Shown here in pieces: positions 46,308-55,414 of a stretch of 64,000 nt of DNA. The notes below the pieces were generated by a model that saw only the letters and a list, made by a program, of their open reading frames with translations, searched no databases and had not been told where the DNA came from. The first letter of the stretch is position 1; every line of letters starts with the position of its first letter. A program made the position numbers and the translations under genes. The DNA is taken from NCBI RefSeq assembly GCF_015207105.1, contig NZ_JADEXO010000002.1, positions 1-64,000 on the forward strand. Direction: 5' to 3'. This DNA is from a cf. Phormidesmis sp. LEGE 11477 (GTDB lineage Bacteria > Cyanobacteriota > Cyanobacteriia > Phormidesmidales > Phormidesmidaceae).

Positions 46308-47786
46308 TCACTGTTGGACGAAATAATCTTTGCCAGCAGGAATGCCGTCTGCGCCTAGGGGCTCTGCCGGCTGACCATTTTGCGAAATCATCAGTCCGCC
46401 CGGATTGCCAGAATAGACGCTGATATTATCTTGGGCCTCCCAAATCACGCGATCACCCGGATTAAGCGTTCCTTCAAACAGTTGCTCGCCGCCGTCTGCG
46501 ATCGCAGAAGTCCAAGCCGGATCGCTCACCTCTACTTCTAAAAATAGGGGCGCATCGCTAACGGGCGGCTCTGGCAGCGCGGTAGGCTCCGGCAGCTCTG
46601 GCAGGGCGGATTCTGTCGGCGTCGGCGCTACGGACTCGACTGGCGTAGCGGAATCGGCCACCCTCGGCGTGCGGTTCTCGCCTAGAACATTGGCCAAAAT
46701 CGCAATGCCAGCCGTCAGCAGCACCACAACTGCCGCCCCAATTGCCAAAGGCTTTAGGTTAGGAGTATCACGGCGGCTAGCGTCCGAGTTCGGTGACTGA
46801 TTGAGCGACTGACTGCTGGTGTAGCCGATCGGTGATGTGGTGAGCTGACGGGCAGCAGGCTTTTCCTTAGCTAAGGGGAGGTCGCTGATAATAACAGGAG
46901 AATCGGGTAAAGCGGTCTGGTCAGGGGGCTCGTCAGAGAGCTGGTCAGAGAGCTGGTCAGAGAGCTGGTCAGGCCGATCAGAGAGCTGTGCTGCAAATGC
47001 TTCGGTGTCGTCGTCGTCAGTTTCAAACATAGACAGGCTGTCTGAACCGTTTTCAGGTGACCCGCTTTCAACAGAGCCGTTTTCAGCCGAGGCGCGATCG
47101 CTCGGTTCAAAAGCAATATCTAAATCGCTGTCTAAATCGCTATCTAAATCGCCGTCTGAATCGCTATCCAAATCGCCAGTGAAGTCAAAGACATTTAGAT
47201 CATCGGCTAGATCATCAGCTGACTTTGAACTCGTCGAAGCAGCGGTATCAGAATCGGCAGCAACGACCTGTTGATCGGGCAAGTCCGTTTCTATATCAGC
47301 ATCAGGTCCAAGAAAAATAGGCACTTCGTCTGCGGCGAATGGAGCAGAATTAGGTGTAGTGGCCTGAAAATCTGTCTCATCGGCTATCTGCTCAGAAGGC
47401 AGCCCAGAAGCTGGCCGCTCAGAAGCTGGCTTAGACGCAAAACGAGTCAGCCGAGTAGTCGGACTATCTTCAGACTTCGAGCTTTCGGACTTTGGGCTAT
47501 TGGTTAGTCTAGGGGTCGAAGGAATGGAGTTGACCGTAAATTGCCTTGAGATTTCAAGACCTTTTAGCCCGAGCGTCTCGGCATAGCGACGGATAAAACC
47601 TTGGACAAAGATAGGTTCTGGGAGCAATTCAGGATCGCCCGTTTCAATTCCACTCAAGAGCTGCGGCCTGATGTAGGTGCTGACGGCAATATCATGCAGA
47701 GATTTTCCCTGCTGCTCACGATGTTCGCGCAGGAAAGCACCGATTTGCACTAGCTGACTTTGCTGTGAGCCACTAAATTTAGTCAC
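46308..47786 (-). CDS. RodZ-like helix-turn-helix membrane protein
   Basis: 492 residues. N-terminal Xre-type helix-turn-helix (GAFLREHREQQGKSLHDIAVSTYIRPQLLSGIE, quoted here only to place it at about residues 12-45), then 300 residues of acidic Ser/Asp-rich repeats, one membrane helix (about 347-365), a Pro-rich stretch and a C-terminal DUF4115 domain. RodZ links MreB to the cell wall machinery in rods. The acidic linker contains 12-bp-encoded units (SDQL and DSDL). Confidence 0.78.
   Translation of the reverse strand: MTKFSGSQQSQLVQIGAFLREHREQQGKSLHDIAVSTYIRPQLLSGIETGDPELLPEPIFVQGFIRRYAETLGLKGLEISRQFTVNSIPSTPRLTNSPKSESSKSEDSPTTRLTRFASKPASERPASGLPSEQIADETDFQATTPNSAPFAADEVPIFLGPDADIETDLPDQQVVAADSDTAASTSSKSADDLADDLNVFDFTGDLDSDSDGDLDSDLDSDLDIAFEPSDRASAENGSVESGSPENGSDSLSMFETDDDDTEAFAAQLSDRPDQLSDQLSDQLSDEPPDQTALPDSPVIISDLPLAKEKPAARQLTTSPIGYTSSQSLNQSPNSDASRRDTPNLKPLAIGAAVVVLLTAGIAILANVLGENRTPRVADSATPVESVAPTPTESALPELPEPTALPEPPVSDAPLFLEVEVSDPAWTSAIADGGEQLFEGTLNPGDRVIWEAQDNISVYSGNPGGLMISQNGQPAEPLGADGIPAGKDYFVQQ
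46932..46967 (-). repeat. 12-bp tandem repeat in the RodZ-like gene (SDQL units)
   Basis: GTCAGAGAGCTG occurs three times in a row, encoding SDQL units on the minus strand. A second 12-bp array (about 47121-47177, TAAATCGCTGTC-like, four to five copies) encodes DLDSD-type units. Confidence 0.8.
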
Positions 47787-48115
47787 AATACTCCATGAAA
47801 CCGACGACTATGAAGAACCTGCCTAAACATATACAGCTTTGACCACTCTGATTCAGACAATCTTTTGGACAACTTCAACGGATGAGGCTTCGGCCCAAAA
47901 GAAAGGCTGACTCAAAAATGGCAAATTAGCGAGTGAATGTATCCACTCATAATAGCTATCTACGTAATATTGCTTGACTGGCCTCTGCCAAATTTTATCG
48001 TATCAACGCTCAACCCAATGGATGTTCAAGCAAATGGATATTCAACCAAACGAGTTCGACCGCGTGCAAGCAAGCCATCAAAGACATCGCTTCCGATAAC
48101 GCCGTGCTGATGGCG
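47787..48115. other. 329-base gap between RodZ-like and lytic transglycosylase genes
   Basis: No gene, RNA or strong hairpin seen. It should hold the promoter of the RodZ-like gene near 47800 and the 3' region of the transglycosylase gene. Confidence 0.4.
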
Positions 48116-50401
48116 CTACAGAGCGGCAATCTGCGCTGCAATTTCGGGGCTGTAGATTCTTAGATAGTTCCAGTAGCCACCGAAAACTGATTCCACGTAG
48201 CCTTTAGTTTCGGGGTAGGGAATGATTTCGACAAATTCATCGGCGTTGGCAAAATCCTTTTCAGCCACCCAGCCAGAAACCGCGCCAGGACCAGCATTGT
48301 AGCTAGCAACCGCAAAGAGAGAATTATCGCCAAACTGACGATGCGTATAGTCGAGATACCAGGTCCCGAATTTGACGTTGTCTTGGGGTTCAGCCAGGCG
48401 ATAGTCGGCCTGGTCAATCTGCTGGCTAATCCACTCACCCGTAGCGGGCATCACCTGCATCAGGCCAACCGCGCCGACAACCGACCTAATATCGGGTTCA
48501 AATCTTGATTCCTGTCGCACCAGGGCAGTCACCAGTAGCGGATTGAGATTGTTGTCTTCGGCGCGGCCTAAGATCAGATCGGGAAACGGGAAAGGATAGA
48601 TGGTCTGACTGTAGGTGGGGGTTTGCTTAAGGCGCTGGTATTCGGCGATTTCTGCGGGGCGATCGCGCCACCCCAAACTAGACACCATAAAAATGCCGTC
48701 CAAATTATCGCCGATGCCCAGTCGCAACACACCATCAGCAAACTGCTCAGCGACCGTTGGCGTCTGCCTATTCTCAAACTCGGTTTGCCACTGGCTCCAG
48801 GCCGTTTGGTTGTGCCCCAGCAGATACAGCTCTTGCAGCGTATCAGACCCCGTGGGCAACGGCTGCCTATGACTGGGTAACGCAATCTCTGGGCGAAAAG
48901 TTCGCACCGTATCAAAATCACCGACATTCCAATCTAGATGTACGGCTGAGCGCCAGGCATAGTAAGACTCTGGGTGGTTGACGATGACATTTTCAAACGC
49001 CTCTCTAGCCTGGTCAGATTGATTCTGCTGATAGTGCCACTTGCCCAGCCGAAATCCCGCTTCGGCGGCTCGCTCATCTCTAGGGGCGGCATCGACTAGC
49101 TGCTGCGCCCAGCTAATTGCGGCACTAAGGTTGTTAGCCTTGGCGTTTTCCTCAGCCTGCTTCAGGCGCATCTTAGCCGCCGCTTCAGAGCCAGAGTACT
49201 GAGACAAGATAGATGCCTTGGCCTGTTTGGCAGACTCAGCGCTGCCTAGGCTTTCTAACAGACTGGCGCGATCGGCGATCGCCTCAGCCGCTTGATCAGG
49301 CAGGCTATCAGAAAAACGCGCCACCACTTGATCCAAAGTAGCCAAAGCAGACTGACCCTTCTGCAACCCAGCTAGATTGAGCAAGCCGTCAGCGGTTTCA
49401 GGCTCATCTGGAAAAGCTTTGTCCAGCATCTGATAGATGACGATAGCTTCTTTGTCTTTATCGCCACGTTCTTTGCCACGAGCGGCTCGATATAAATTGA
49501 GCGGCGTCCGTGGCGCTTGGGCGTAGGCATCTCCGGCCTCAGCGTAGTTTTGAGTTTCCCAGTAGCCAAAGCCGATAGCGGCCCAGTCTTCAGCAGTCAG
49601 CTCGCTACTGTATTCGCTAGTCAGCCTGGCTAGTACCGCCGTATAGTCAGGGTGCTGATGACCATGGTAGGCAACCAGCTTGAGCAAGGAAAAGGTATCG
49701 CTTAGGGGTGAAGCGGCATTAGCCCTATTGCCAGAGGAGATCGCAGAAGGCGTAGCCGAGGGAGTAGCCTGCTGCGCGTTGAGCTGGTAGAAGGCGACAG
49801 CAGTGCTCAGCGGATGAGCGGGAAACTGAGTCAGCAATGTGTTCCAGTGTGTCGAAGATAAGCTGTCAGCGCTAGATTGATTGGTGCTAGATTGGCCGGC
49901 GCTAGATTGGCCCAACAGATAAAGCGCTTCGGCTGTAGCGGTGCTCTCGGGGTGCTTTTCGATCAGCCGGGCCCAAGTGGCGATCGCACTCTCCTGATCT
50001 CCCAACGCCGCCTGCGCCTGACCTCGCCTCAGCAACACGTACGGCGCTAAAACCTCATAGCTTCTTTCCAGGTTCTCCAAAAGTGGGAGCGCTTGATCGG
50101 CCTGCTGCTGGTTGATCAAATCGGTGGCCAGCATATAGCGGGCGCGATCGCGGTCTATACCCGCTGCGCCGTTCGCCATCACGGATAGATCAACCGCCCT
50201 TTCTGCTGGCTTTCGCAATGCCAGATTCAAAGCCGAGGATGTTTCTAGCGAATCGACTACCTGCGAACTACCCGCCTGGTCAGTCCCACGAGGATTAAAA
50301 GCGTCCGTGGTCTTTAGCAGGGCCACTACCAGGCCAATAGATAGGGTGCCAGTACCAATCAAAGCCACCAGCGGCCATTTATTCTTTAGCATTTTCAGCA
50401 T
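48116..50401 (-). CDS. Soluble-lytic-transglycosylase-like protein with TPR region
   Basis: 761 residues. An N-terminal membrane anchor or signal (WPLVALIGTGTLSIGLVVALL, given in part) precedes a long helical TPR-like superhelix (about 90-560) and a C-terminal SLT domain: ALVRQESRFEPDIRSVVGAVG (in part) with the catalytic Glu, GLMQVMPATGEW and ASYNAGPGAV. It cleaves peptidoglycan glycan strands with formation of anhydro-muramic ends. Size and layout match Slt70. Confidence 0.9.
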   Translation of the reverse strand: MLKMLKNKWPLVALIGTGTLSIGLVVALLKTTDAFNPRGTDQAGSSQVVDSLETSSALNLALRKPAERAVDLSVMANGAAGIDRDRARYMLATDLINQQQADQALPLLENLERSYEVLAPYVLLRRGQAQAALGDQESAIATWARLIEKHPESTATAEALYLLGQSSAGQSSTNQSSADSLSSTHWNTLLTQFPAHPLSTAVAFYQLNAQQATPSATPSAISSGNRANAASPLSDTFSLLKLVAYHGHQHPDYTAVLARLTSEYSSELTAEDWAAIGFGYWETQNYAEAGDAYAQAPRTPLNLYRAARGKERGDKDKEAIVIYQMLDKAFPDEPETADGLLNLAGLQKGQSALATLDQVVARFSDSLPDQAAEAIADRASLLESLGSAESAKQAKASILSQYSGSEAAAKMRLKQAEENAKANNLSAAISWAQQLVDAAPRDERAAEAGFRLGKWHYQQNQSDQAREAFENVIVNHPESYYAWRSAVHLDWNVGDFDTVRTFRPEIALPSHRQPLPTGSDTLQELYLLGHNQTAWSQWQTEFENRQTPTVAEQFADGVLRLGIGDNLDGIFMVSSLGWRDRPAEIAEYQRLKQTPTYSQTIYPFPFPDLILGRAEDNNLNPLLVTALVRQESRFEPDIRSVVGAVGLMQVMPATGEWISQQIDQADYRLAEPQDNVKFGTWYLDYTHRQFGDNSLFAVASYNAGPGAVSGWVAEKDFANADEFVEIIPYPETKGYVESVFGGYWNYLRIYSPEIAAQIAAL

Positions 50402-50614
50402 ATTCTTTAGTCAGATAGCCGGCAGACAGGCCAATAAGAAGGGCAGTAAAGAGGGCATCGGAATAAGCAGGAGAAATATGAGCGAAAAGAATAAGGACAG
50501 CCAGAGGGCTTAGCTGAAAAGTTCTTTTGCGGAATATCCTTGTGAAGTTCTACCAAAAAAACCTGATAAATGAGAAGTGGGTACGCGACTTCTACATAGC
50601 TGATCTGATCTGAT

Positions 50615-50885
50615 CTATTGATGTGTCGAACGTAACTCCTCATGTGTCGAACGTAGAGGAGGCGCAACTGGATTCTTTATTTTTGAGACTTTTGGATAAA
50701 AAATTCGATTAAAAGGTTGCTTGCGGTATCGACGGTAAATATCGAAATCTTTGTCTAGCGTGGCGATTTCTGCGATATTCAATCGTTCAGAAAAAATCTA
50801 CGACAGTCTCATGATAGCGATCTACCGGGTTGTAAAATGCGACGATAACGCCAGTATCTATTAAAGCCTTAGCGTATCTACTCAT
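50615..50885 (-). pseudogene. PIN-domain toxin gene with internal deletion
   Basis: The ATG at 50885 overlaps the antitoxin stop. It reads MSRYAKALIDTGVIVAFYNP and on to VVDFF, then a stop. In another frame directly after it (from about 50790) ERLNIAEIATLDKDFDIYRR and QPFNRIF follow, which is a PIN C-terminus. About 70 middle residues with the central acidic site are gone and the frame is shifted. The downstream frame runs on to a TAG at 50615. Confidence 0.75.
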
Positions 50886-51174
50886 GGCGAGCTTTATGTC
50901 GCGCCTGAACATGTTCAGTAATTATCGCTTTGCGAGTGTCCCTGTCAGAGAGATCGTCAGGCAACCCGCTGGCAGAAAGTACTGCCTCTGGAACGCCCCC
51001 CATTCGCTCTAGCACAGTTTGTTTAGAACGATGATTATTTAGACGATTCTCCTTCGGAGAGGCTTCGCCAACGCGCAATACCTGCTTCAGTAACTCACTA
51101 ACTGTAATTTTCTCCGCCTGCAATATTTCCGCTAGGTATCCTTCAGTTTCGTCATCTAAGTTTATGCTCAGCAT
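50878..51174 (-). CDS. Antitoxin-like protein carrying an in-frame mini-repeat
   Basis: 98 residues. The N-terminus (MLSINLDDETEGYLAEILQAEKI, in part) resembles ribbon-helix-helix antitoxins; the C-terminus has TVLERMGGVPEAVLSASGLPDDLSDR (in part). Residues about 33-44 (VGEASPKENRLN) are encoded by a repeat of the small dispersed type found in cyanobacterial genomes. The partner PIN toxin directly downstream is broken, so this may be a leftover or a free repressor. Confidence 0.75.
   Translation of the reverse strand: MLSINLDDETEGYLAEILQAEKITVSELLKQVLRVGEASPKENRLNNHRSKQTVLERMGGVPEAVLSASGLPDDLSDRDTRKAIITEHVQARHKARHE
51042..51076 (-). repeat. Small dispersed cyanobacterial repeat inside the antitoxin gene
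   Basis: On the minus strand it reads GCGTTGGCGAAGCC, then TCTCCGAAGGAGA. It has two small palindromes: TCTCC-TTC-GGAGA (51048-51060) and GGC-TTC-GCC (51061-51069). This double-hairpin design is like repeats known from Nostoc and relatives. I saw no second full copy in the window. Confidence 0.65.
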
Positions 51175-51268
51175 CAGTCAACCTTCCCTAGGGTTAAAAT
51201 CAGCTCTACAATTCTAAACCGTGTTCATTAGATAAGCTTAGGTCGCCGAACTTAAAAAACTCCATCTT

Positions 51269-53716
51269 CTACAGCAATTTATCTACGACCGTAGCTGCTA
51301 GGGGCCGTCCAAAATACTCTATAGTCACTGCCGTACCTGGCGTTGCAAAGCCCAGAGGCAAATAGGCATAGGCAATGCACCTGCCTAAGCTGTAACCATA
51401 GCCAGCGCTCGTTGCATAGCCCAGCACCTTACCATCCTCAGCCAGCACGGGCTCTTTTCCCATCACAACAGCAGTCGAATCATCCAGCGTCAGGAAACAT
51501 AGCTTGCGACTGGCATAGTCCTGACGCCGTAGCAAAGCCTCTTTTCCAATAAAGTCTCCTTTATTAGGCTTCACCGCAAAGCCCAAGCCCGCTTCATAAG
51601 GATCATACTCGGTATGAATATCTTGGCCCCAATACAAAAATCCCTTCTCCAAACGCAATGTCTCAAAAGCGCCCATACCAGCCGCGATCGCACCATACGC
51701 CTGCCCAGCCGCCCACAGCACATCCCACAGCTTTAGTCCTGATTCTGTCGGCGCATAGATTTCCCAGCCTTCCTCACCTACATAAGAAACTCTAGAAGCC
51801 ATCACTGGCACATTACCAACGTAAAACTGCTGGCTCGTAAAGAACTCGAAGGCTGGTTTTGAGACATCTATTGACGTAACGCTCTGTAAAACCTCTGGTG
51901 CCTTTGGCCCCCACAGACCGATACAGCAGTAGCTAGCAGACACATCCACAATTTGAACAGAACCGTCATCAGGCAAATGCTTCTGCATCCAGGCCAAGTC
52001 GTGACCATGCACAGAACCGCCCGTAATCACCCAGTACTTTTCAGCGGCCACACGATTCACAGTCAGATCGCACATAATGCCGCCGTTGGGATCTAGCATG
52101 GTGGTGTAGATAACTTTGCCGATGGGCTTGTCGATGTCGTTGGGGCAGAGGTTTTGCAGATAAGAGACCACGCCTGGGCCAGTCACTTCAAATTTGGCAA
52201 AGGGGGTAAGGTCGTATAGGGCAACGCGATCGCGAGTCGCCAAATGCTCGACCGCTTGAATCGGCGACCAGTTTCGCGCTTCCCAGCCGTCTCGCTGAGG
52301 GAAAGCAGACAGATCGTAGTTGTTGTCGTAGTCACTGAGCAATTCACCGTTCGCCTCAAACCACTGAGGCCGCTCCCACCCAGCGCTAAAGACAAACTGC
52401 GCCCCTAGCGCTTGCAACCGCGAATAAAACGGGCTCACTCGCAGCTCGCGAGAATGCGTTTGCTGATCTAGCGGATGAATAATGTCATACACCTCGTCAT
52501 ACTGCTGCGCCCCTGCCTTGAGAATATAGTCAGCGCTCTTACACACCGCTGGGAACCGATGAATGTCCATCTCATGGAGATCGAAGCTAGGCACGCCCGT
52601 CGTCATCAGCTCTGCGACCACTTTGCCGACGCCCCCACCGTGAGTCACCCAAACCGCCTCAGCCACCCAAAAGCCCTTTACCCTAGCAGACTCACCGACC
52701 ACCGAACCGCTGTCCGGCGTAAAAGAAAACAGACCGTTCATTTTAGACGTGAGCTCAGCAGTTGCTAAAGCTGGAAACAGCTCTGTTGTAGATTGCCAAG
52801 CCGCTGCAAAGTGCTCTTCAGTAAAGGAGCGCACCGAGGGCATCACAGGCGCTTTGGCAAACGGCAAAATGTGGTCAGGATCTAGCAGCATTGGCTCATG
52901 CTGGTAGGAGCCAATGCCCCAACAGTCTCCATGCTGCCGAAAATACATCGAGTGATCCTGGTGGCGAACCATCGGCTGCGTCACTTCTTCGGTCTGATCC
53001 GCTAATTCTGGGATTGGGCCTGTTTGTACATACTGATGCTGCACGGGCGTCAGCGGAATCACTTCGCCGACCATCTGGCCAAGGCGCGGCCCCCAAATGC
53101 CCGCACAAACCAACACTTTCCCGGTGGCGATCTTGCCTTTATCTGTCACCACCGCTTTAATCTGCCCGTCTGCCACTTCGATATCGGTCACAGTTGTATG
53201 ACCATAAAACTCAGCCGCGCCCGCCTCTATTGCTATCGTTGCCATCGCCTCGGCTGCCCGCAGCGCCTTTGCGATCCCATCACTGGGCACATAGTAGCCA
53301 CCTAAAACTTTCGTTTCATCGAGCAAAGAGACTTTTTCTTTCACTTCTGCTGGCGTTAGCAAACAGGCATCTTCTATTCCCCAAGACTTTGCCCAGCCCA
53401 GCTTTCTGCTCAGCTCGGCCATCCGCGCTGCGGTATAGGCAACCTCGATACCGCCCACCGGATAAAAAGCGGGGCCAGCCGCCGTACTGAGCTGGCTGTA
53501 TAGCTCGACAGTATATTTTGCCAACTGCGTCATCGTTTTGGAGGCATTGGTCTGAAACACCAAACCAGGCGCATGAGAGGTAGAGCCACCCGTAGCAAAC
53601 AAAGGGCCTTGCTCTACAACAACAATATTTTGCCAGCCTAGCTGAGCCAGGTGATATACAGTGCTACAGCCGACAATCCCTGCACCAATTACCACAACCG
53701 CCGCATCGTTTTTCAT
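51269..53716 (-). CDS. Dimethylglycine/sarcosine dehydrogenase-like flavoprotein
   Basis: 815 residues. Domains: FAD-binding DAO domain (GAGIVG at 11-16; GSTSHAPG with His48, the position for covalent FAD in dimethylglycine dehydrogenases), a middle FAO_M domain, and a C-terminal GcvT aminomethyltransferase domain for tetrahydrofolate (GEEGWEIYAP, RLEKGFLYWGQD). It would oxidise dimethylglycine to sarcosine and pass the C1 unit to folate. It lies 26 bases downstream of the Rieske gene in one operon. Sarcosine dehydrogenase is the alternative. Confidence 0.82.
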   Translation of the reverse strand: MKNDAAVVVIGAGIVGCSTVYHLAQLGWQNIVVVEQGPLFATGGSTSHAPGLVFQTNASKTMTQLAKYTVELYSQLSTAAGPAFYPVGGIEVAYTAARMAELSRKLGWAKSWGIEDACLLTPAEVKEKVSLLDETKVLGGYYVPSDGIAKALRAAEAMATIAIEAGAAEFYGHTTVTDIEVADGQIKAVVTDKGKIATGKVLVCAGIWGPRLGQMVGEVIPLTPVQHQYVQTGPIPELADQTEEVTQPMVRHQDHSMYFRQHGDCWGIGSYQHEPMLLDPDHILPFAKAPVMPSVRSFTEEHFAAAWQSTTELFPALATAELTSKMNGLFSFTPDSGSVVGESARVKGFWVAEAVWVTHGGGVGKVVAELMTTGVPSFDLHEMDIHRFPAVCKSADYILKAGAQQYDEVYDIIHPLDQQTHSRELRVSPFYSRLQALGAQFVFSAGWERPQWFEANGELLSDYDNNYDLSAFPQRDGWEARNWSPIQAVEHLATRDRVALYDLTPFAKFEVTGPGVVSYLQNLCPNDIDKPIGKVIYTTMLDPNGGIMCDLTVNRVAAEKYWVITGGSVHGHDLAWMQKHLPDDGSVQIVDVSASYCCIGLWGPKAPEVLQSVTSIDVSKPAFEFFTSQQFYVGNVPVMASRVSYVGEEGWEIYAPTESGLKLWDVLWAAGQAYGAIAAGMGAFETLRLEKGFLYWGQDIHTEYDPYEAGLGFAVKPNKGDFIGKEALLRRQDYASRKLCFLTLDDSTAVVMGKEPVLAEDGKVLGYATSAGYGYSLGRCIAYAYLPLGFATPGTAVTIEYFGRPLAATVVDKLL

Positions 53717-53742
53717 AGTGTGTCTTCTTCTTTTTTATAGCT

Positions 53743-54846
53743 TTACTGCTCTACCGACACTGCTCTACCGATATTCTGCTGAAAGCGATAGACTGTTCTT
53801 TCTAGCTCTGGCGAGAAACAGCCACCATCGAAGCTAGGAGATCTTCGGCCCGTTTGCATCCGCTCGATCATGTCGATATCTTCGTCATTGGTCAGCTTCC
53901 ACAAGTCGATAGGCAGATGGCGCAGCGCTTGGTTTTCTGAGGTCATCGCTTCGTCGCCGACAAAGTAAAACACCATCCGCTCCACCGACCTGTCAGGACT
54001 GAGCGGATCTACAATAAATACAAGAAAGTAGTCAGGATGAACGCCTAGCATCAGATTAGGGAAAATCGTGATGTATTCGGCGACGGTCTGTTTTTTCATA
54101 TCAGCTAGACCCGGAAAAACTGGCAAAGATTTTCCGTTAACGACGCCGCTGTTGTATTTCAAGCTGCCTTGGCCCACATGAATATCGCCGACGTCAAAGC
54201 CGAAATGATCTTCCATGCGTGACAGCGTATTTAGAGCTGGATGCACCCAGGTGAGGTGATAGCTTTCTGAAAAGTTCTCTACCGCTAGCTTCCAGTTAGC
54301 ATTGCATTCTAGGCGCACTTCTCGGGCTTCGCGGCGCAGCAGGCCAAAATCGTAGCCTGACCAGCGCTCGATCATCGGCTGCAAATAAGCGGCTAAAGGG
54401 GGCGCTTCGCCTGAGAGATCGACAAAGATCATATCTAGCCACTGCTCGCAGCGAATAGGCATCAAGCCTTTCTCGGTGCGGTTAAAGCCTTCGCAGGTGT
54501 CTTTGTAATAGCCACCAAAGTGAGGGGTGCTCTTGAGCGTACCGTCTAGTTTGTAGGTCCATGAATGATAAGGACAGCGAAGGCCACCCTTAACCGTGCA
54601 GGCTCCTTTGACCAATTGCAGCCCGCGATGGCGACAGATGTTGTGAAACGCGCGGATAGTTTGCTGGCGATCGCGCACTAGCACAATCGGCATACCAGCC
54701 ACCTCCGTCGGATACACATCGCCCGCATCCGGCAGATCTGACGCTAGCCCCGCGCACACCCAGTACCGAGAAAAGATGCGTTGGCGCTCTTGCTCTAGAT
54801 AGCTAGAACAGGTATAAGCCTTTGCCGATAAACTTTCTTGGCCCAT
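53743..54846 (-). CDS. Rieske non-heme iron oxygenase, probable glycine betaine demethylase
   Basis: 367 residues. Rieske ligands Cys71-x-His73 and Cys91-x2-His94. Mononuclear iron ligands His197 and His202 in NFSESYHLTWVHPAL, with Asp323 the likely third. Glu194 takes the place of the bridging Asp of ring-hydroxylating dioxygenases, as in the carnitine oxygenase CntA, a quaternary-amine enzyme. With dimethylglycine-dehydrogenase and sarcosine-oxidase genes alongside, glycine betaine (GbcA-like) is the best substrate guess; choline or carnitine is the alternative. No reductase gene is in the window. Confidence 0.8.
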   Translation of the reverse strand: MGQESLSAKAYTCSSYLEQERQRIFSRYWVCAGLASDLPDAGDVYPTEVAGMPIVLVRDRQQTIRAFHNICRHRGLQLVKGACTVKGGLRCPYHSWTYKLDGTLKSTPHFGGYYKDTCEGFNRTEKGLMPIRCEQWLDMIFVDLSGEAPPLAAYLQPMIERWSGYDFGLLRREAREVRLECNANWKLAVENFSESYHLTWVHPALNTLSRMEDHFGFDVGDIHVGQGSLKYNSGVVNGKSLPVFPGLADMKKQTVAEYITIFPNLMLGVHPDYFLVFIVDPLSPDRSVERMVFYFVGDEAMTSENQALRHLPIDLWKLTNDEDIDMIERMQTGRRSPSFDGGCFSPELERTVYRFQQNIGRAVSVEQ

Positions 54847-54947
54847 GCGTCACCTCGCTCATTAATCGGTAGCTTAATCGGTAGCGATAAGTCATCTAGC
54901 AGACGTTGCTCAGCTAGCGTTCAGCTAACTGTTCATCCGACGATATC

Positions 54948-54965
54948 AACTTGTTATTACAAGTT
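54948..54965. promoter_or_regulatory. Candidate GntR operator, site 1
   Basis: AACTTGTTATTACAAGTT is a perfect 7-bp inverted repeat with a 4-base spacer. It lies 101 bases before the Rieske start codon, in the 568-base divergent gap 54847-55414, which has no gene. Confidence 0.55.
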
Positions 54966-55253
54966 TTGGATTCAGATATTATGGTGCATAAATTCTTCGT
55001 TCAAACCTTTTGTTTGGCGAATTTTTGAAATTCTATAGCGAATTCATTTCTATCGACTTATCTTGGCAAACAAGATGTCAAATCGCCTATTCTCAAGACT
55101 TCTCAGGAAAGAGAGCACGATAGGCCACAGTCTTTCGCAAAAGTTATCCAAGCATCTAAACGCTATTATTAACAAGGGTTTCCGGCACCTGCAGCCAAAT
55201 TTGACTTGTCTAATTAAAAGTCAGCAATTTATCACGAAACGATGAAATTTAAG

Positions 55254-55269
55254 ACTTGTAATAACAACT
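55254..55269. promoter_or_regulatory. Candidate GntR operator, site 2
   Basis: ACTTGTAATAACAACT matches the reverse complement of site 1 at all but one position. It lies 145 bases before the sarcosine oxidase start. A looser copy (GACTT...AAGTC, 55203-55222) is nearby. Confidence 0.5.
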
Positions 55270-55414
55270 GCATATACGAAGAAGAAATACTATTCTATTT
55301 AGGCTATTTATAAAAGTAGCTTGTGTTACTTATGTGAGCTCTACAGTCGGTTGGTAGAGCAAAAAATAGTAGAGCAAAAGATCTAGAGCATACATCGAGC
55401 AAGGGATTCTAACT

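Noticed and set aside
50407-50667. 86-codon minus-strand frame
   Set aside because: Composition rich in Cys, Tyr and Arg with no family pattern; it overlaps the tail of the PIN remnant frame and has no ribosome site.
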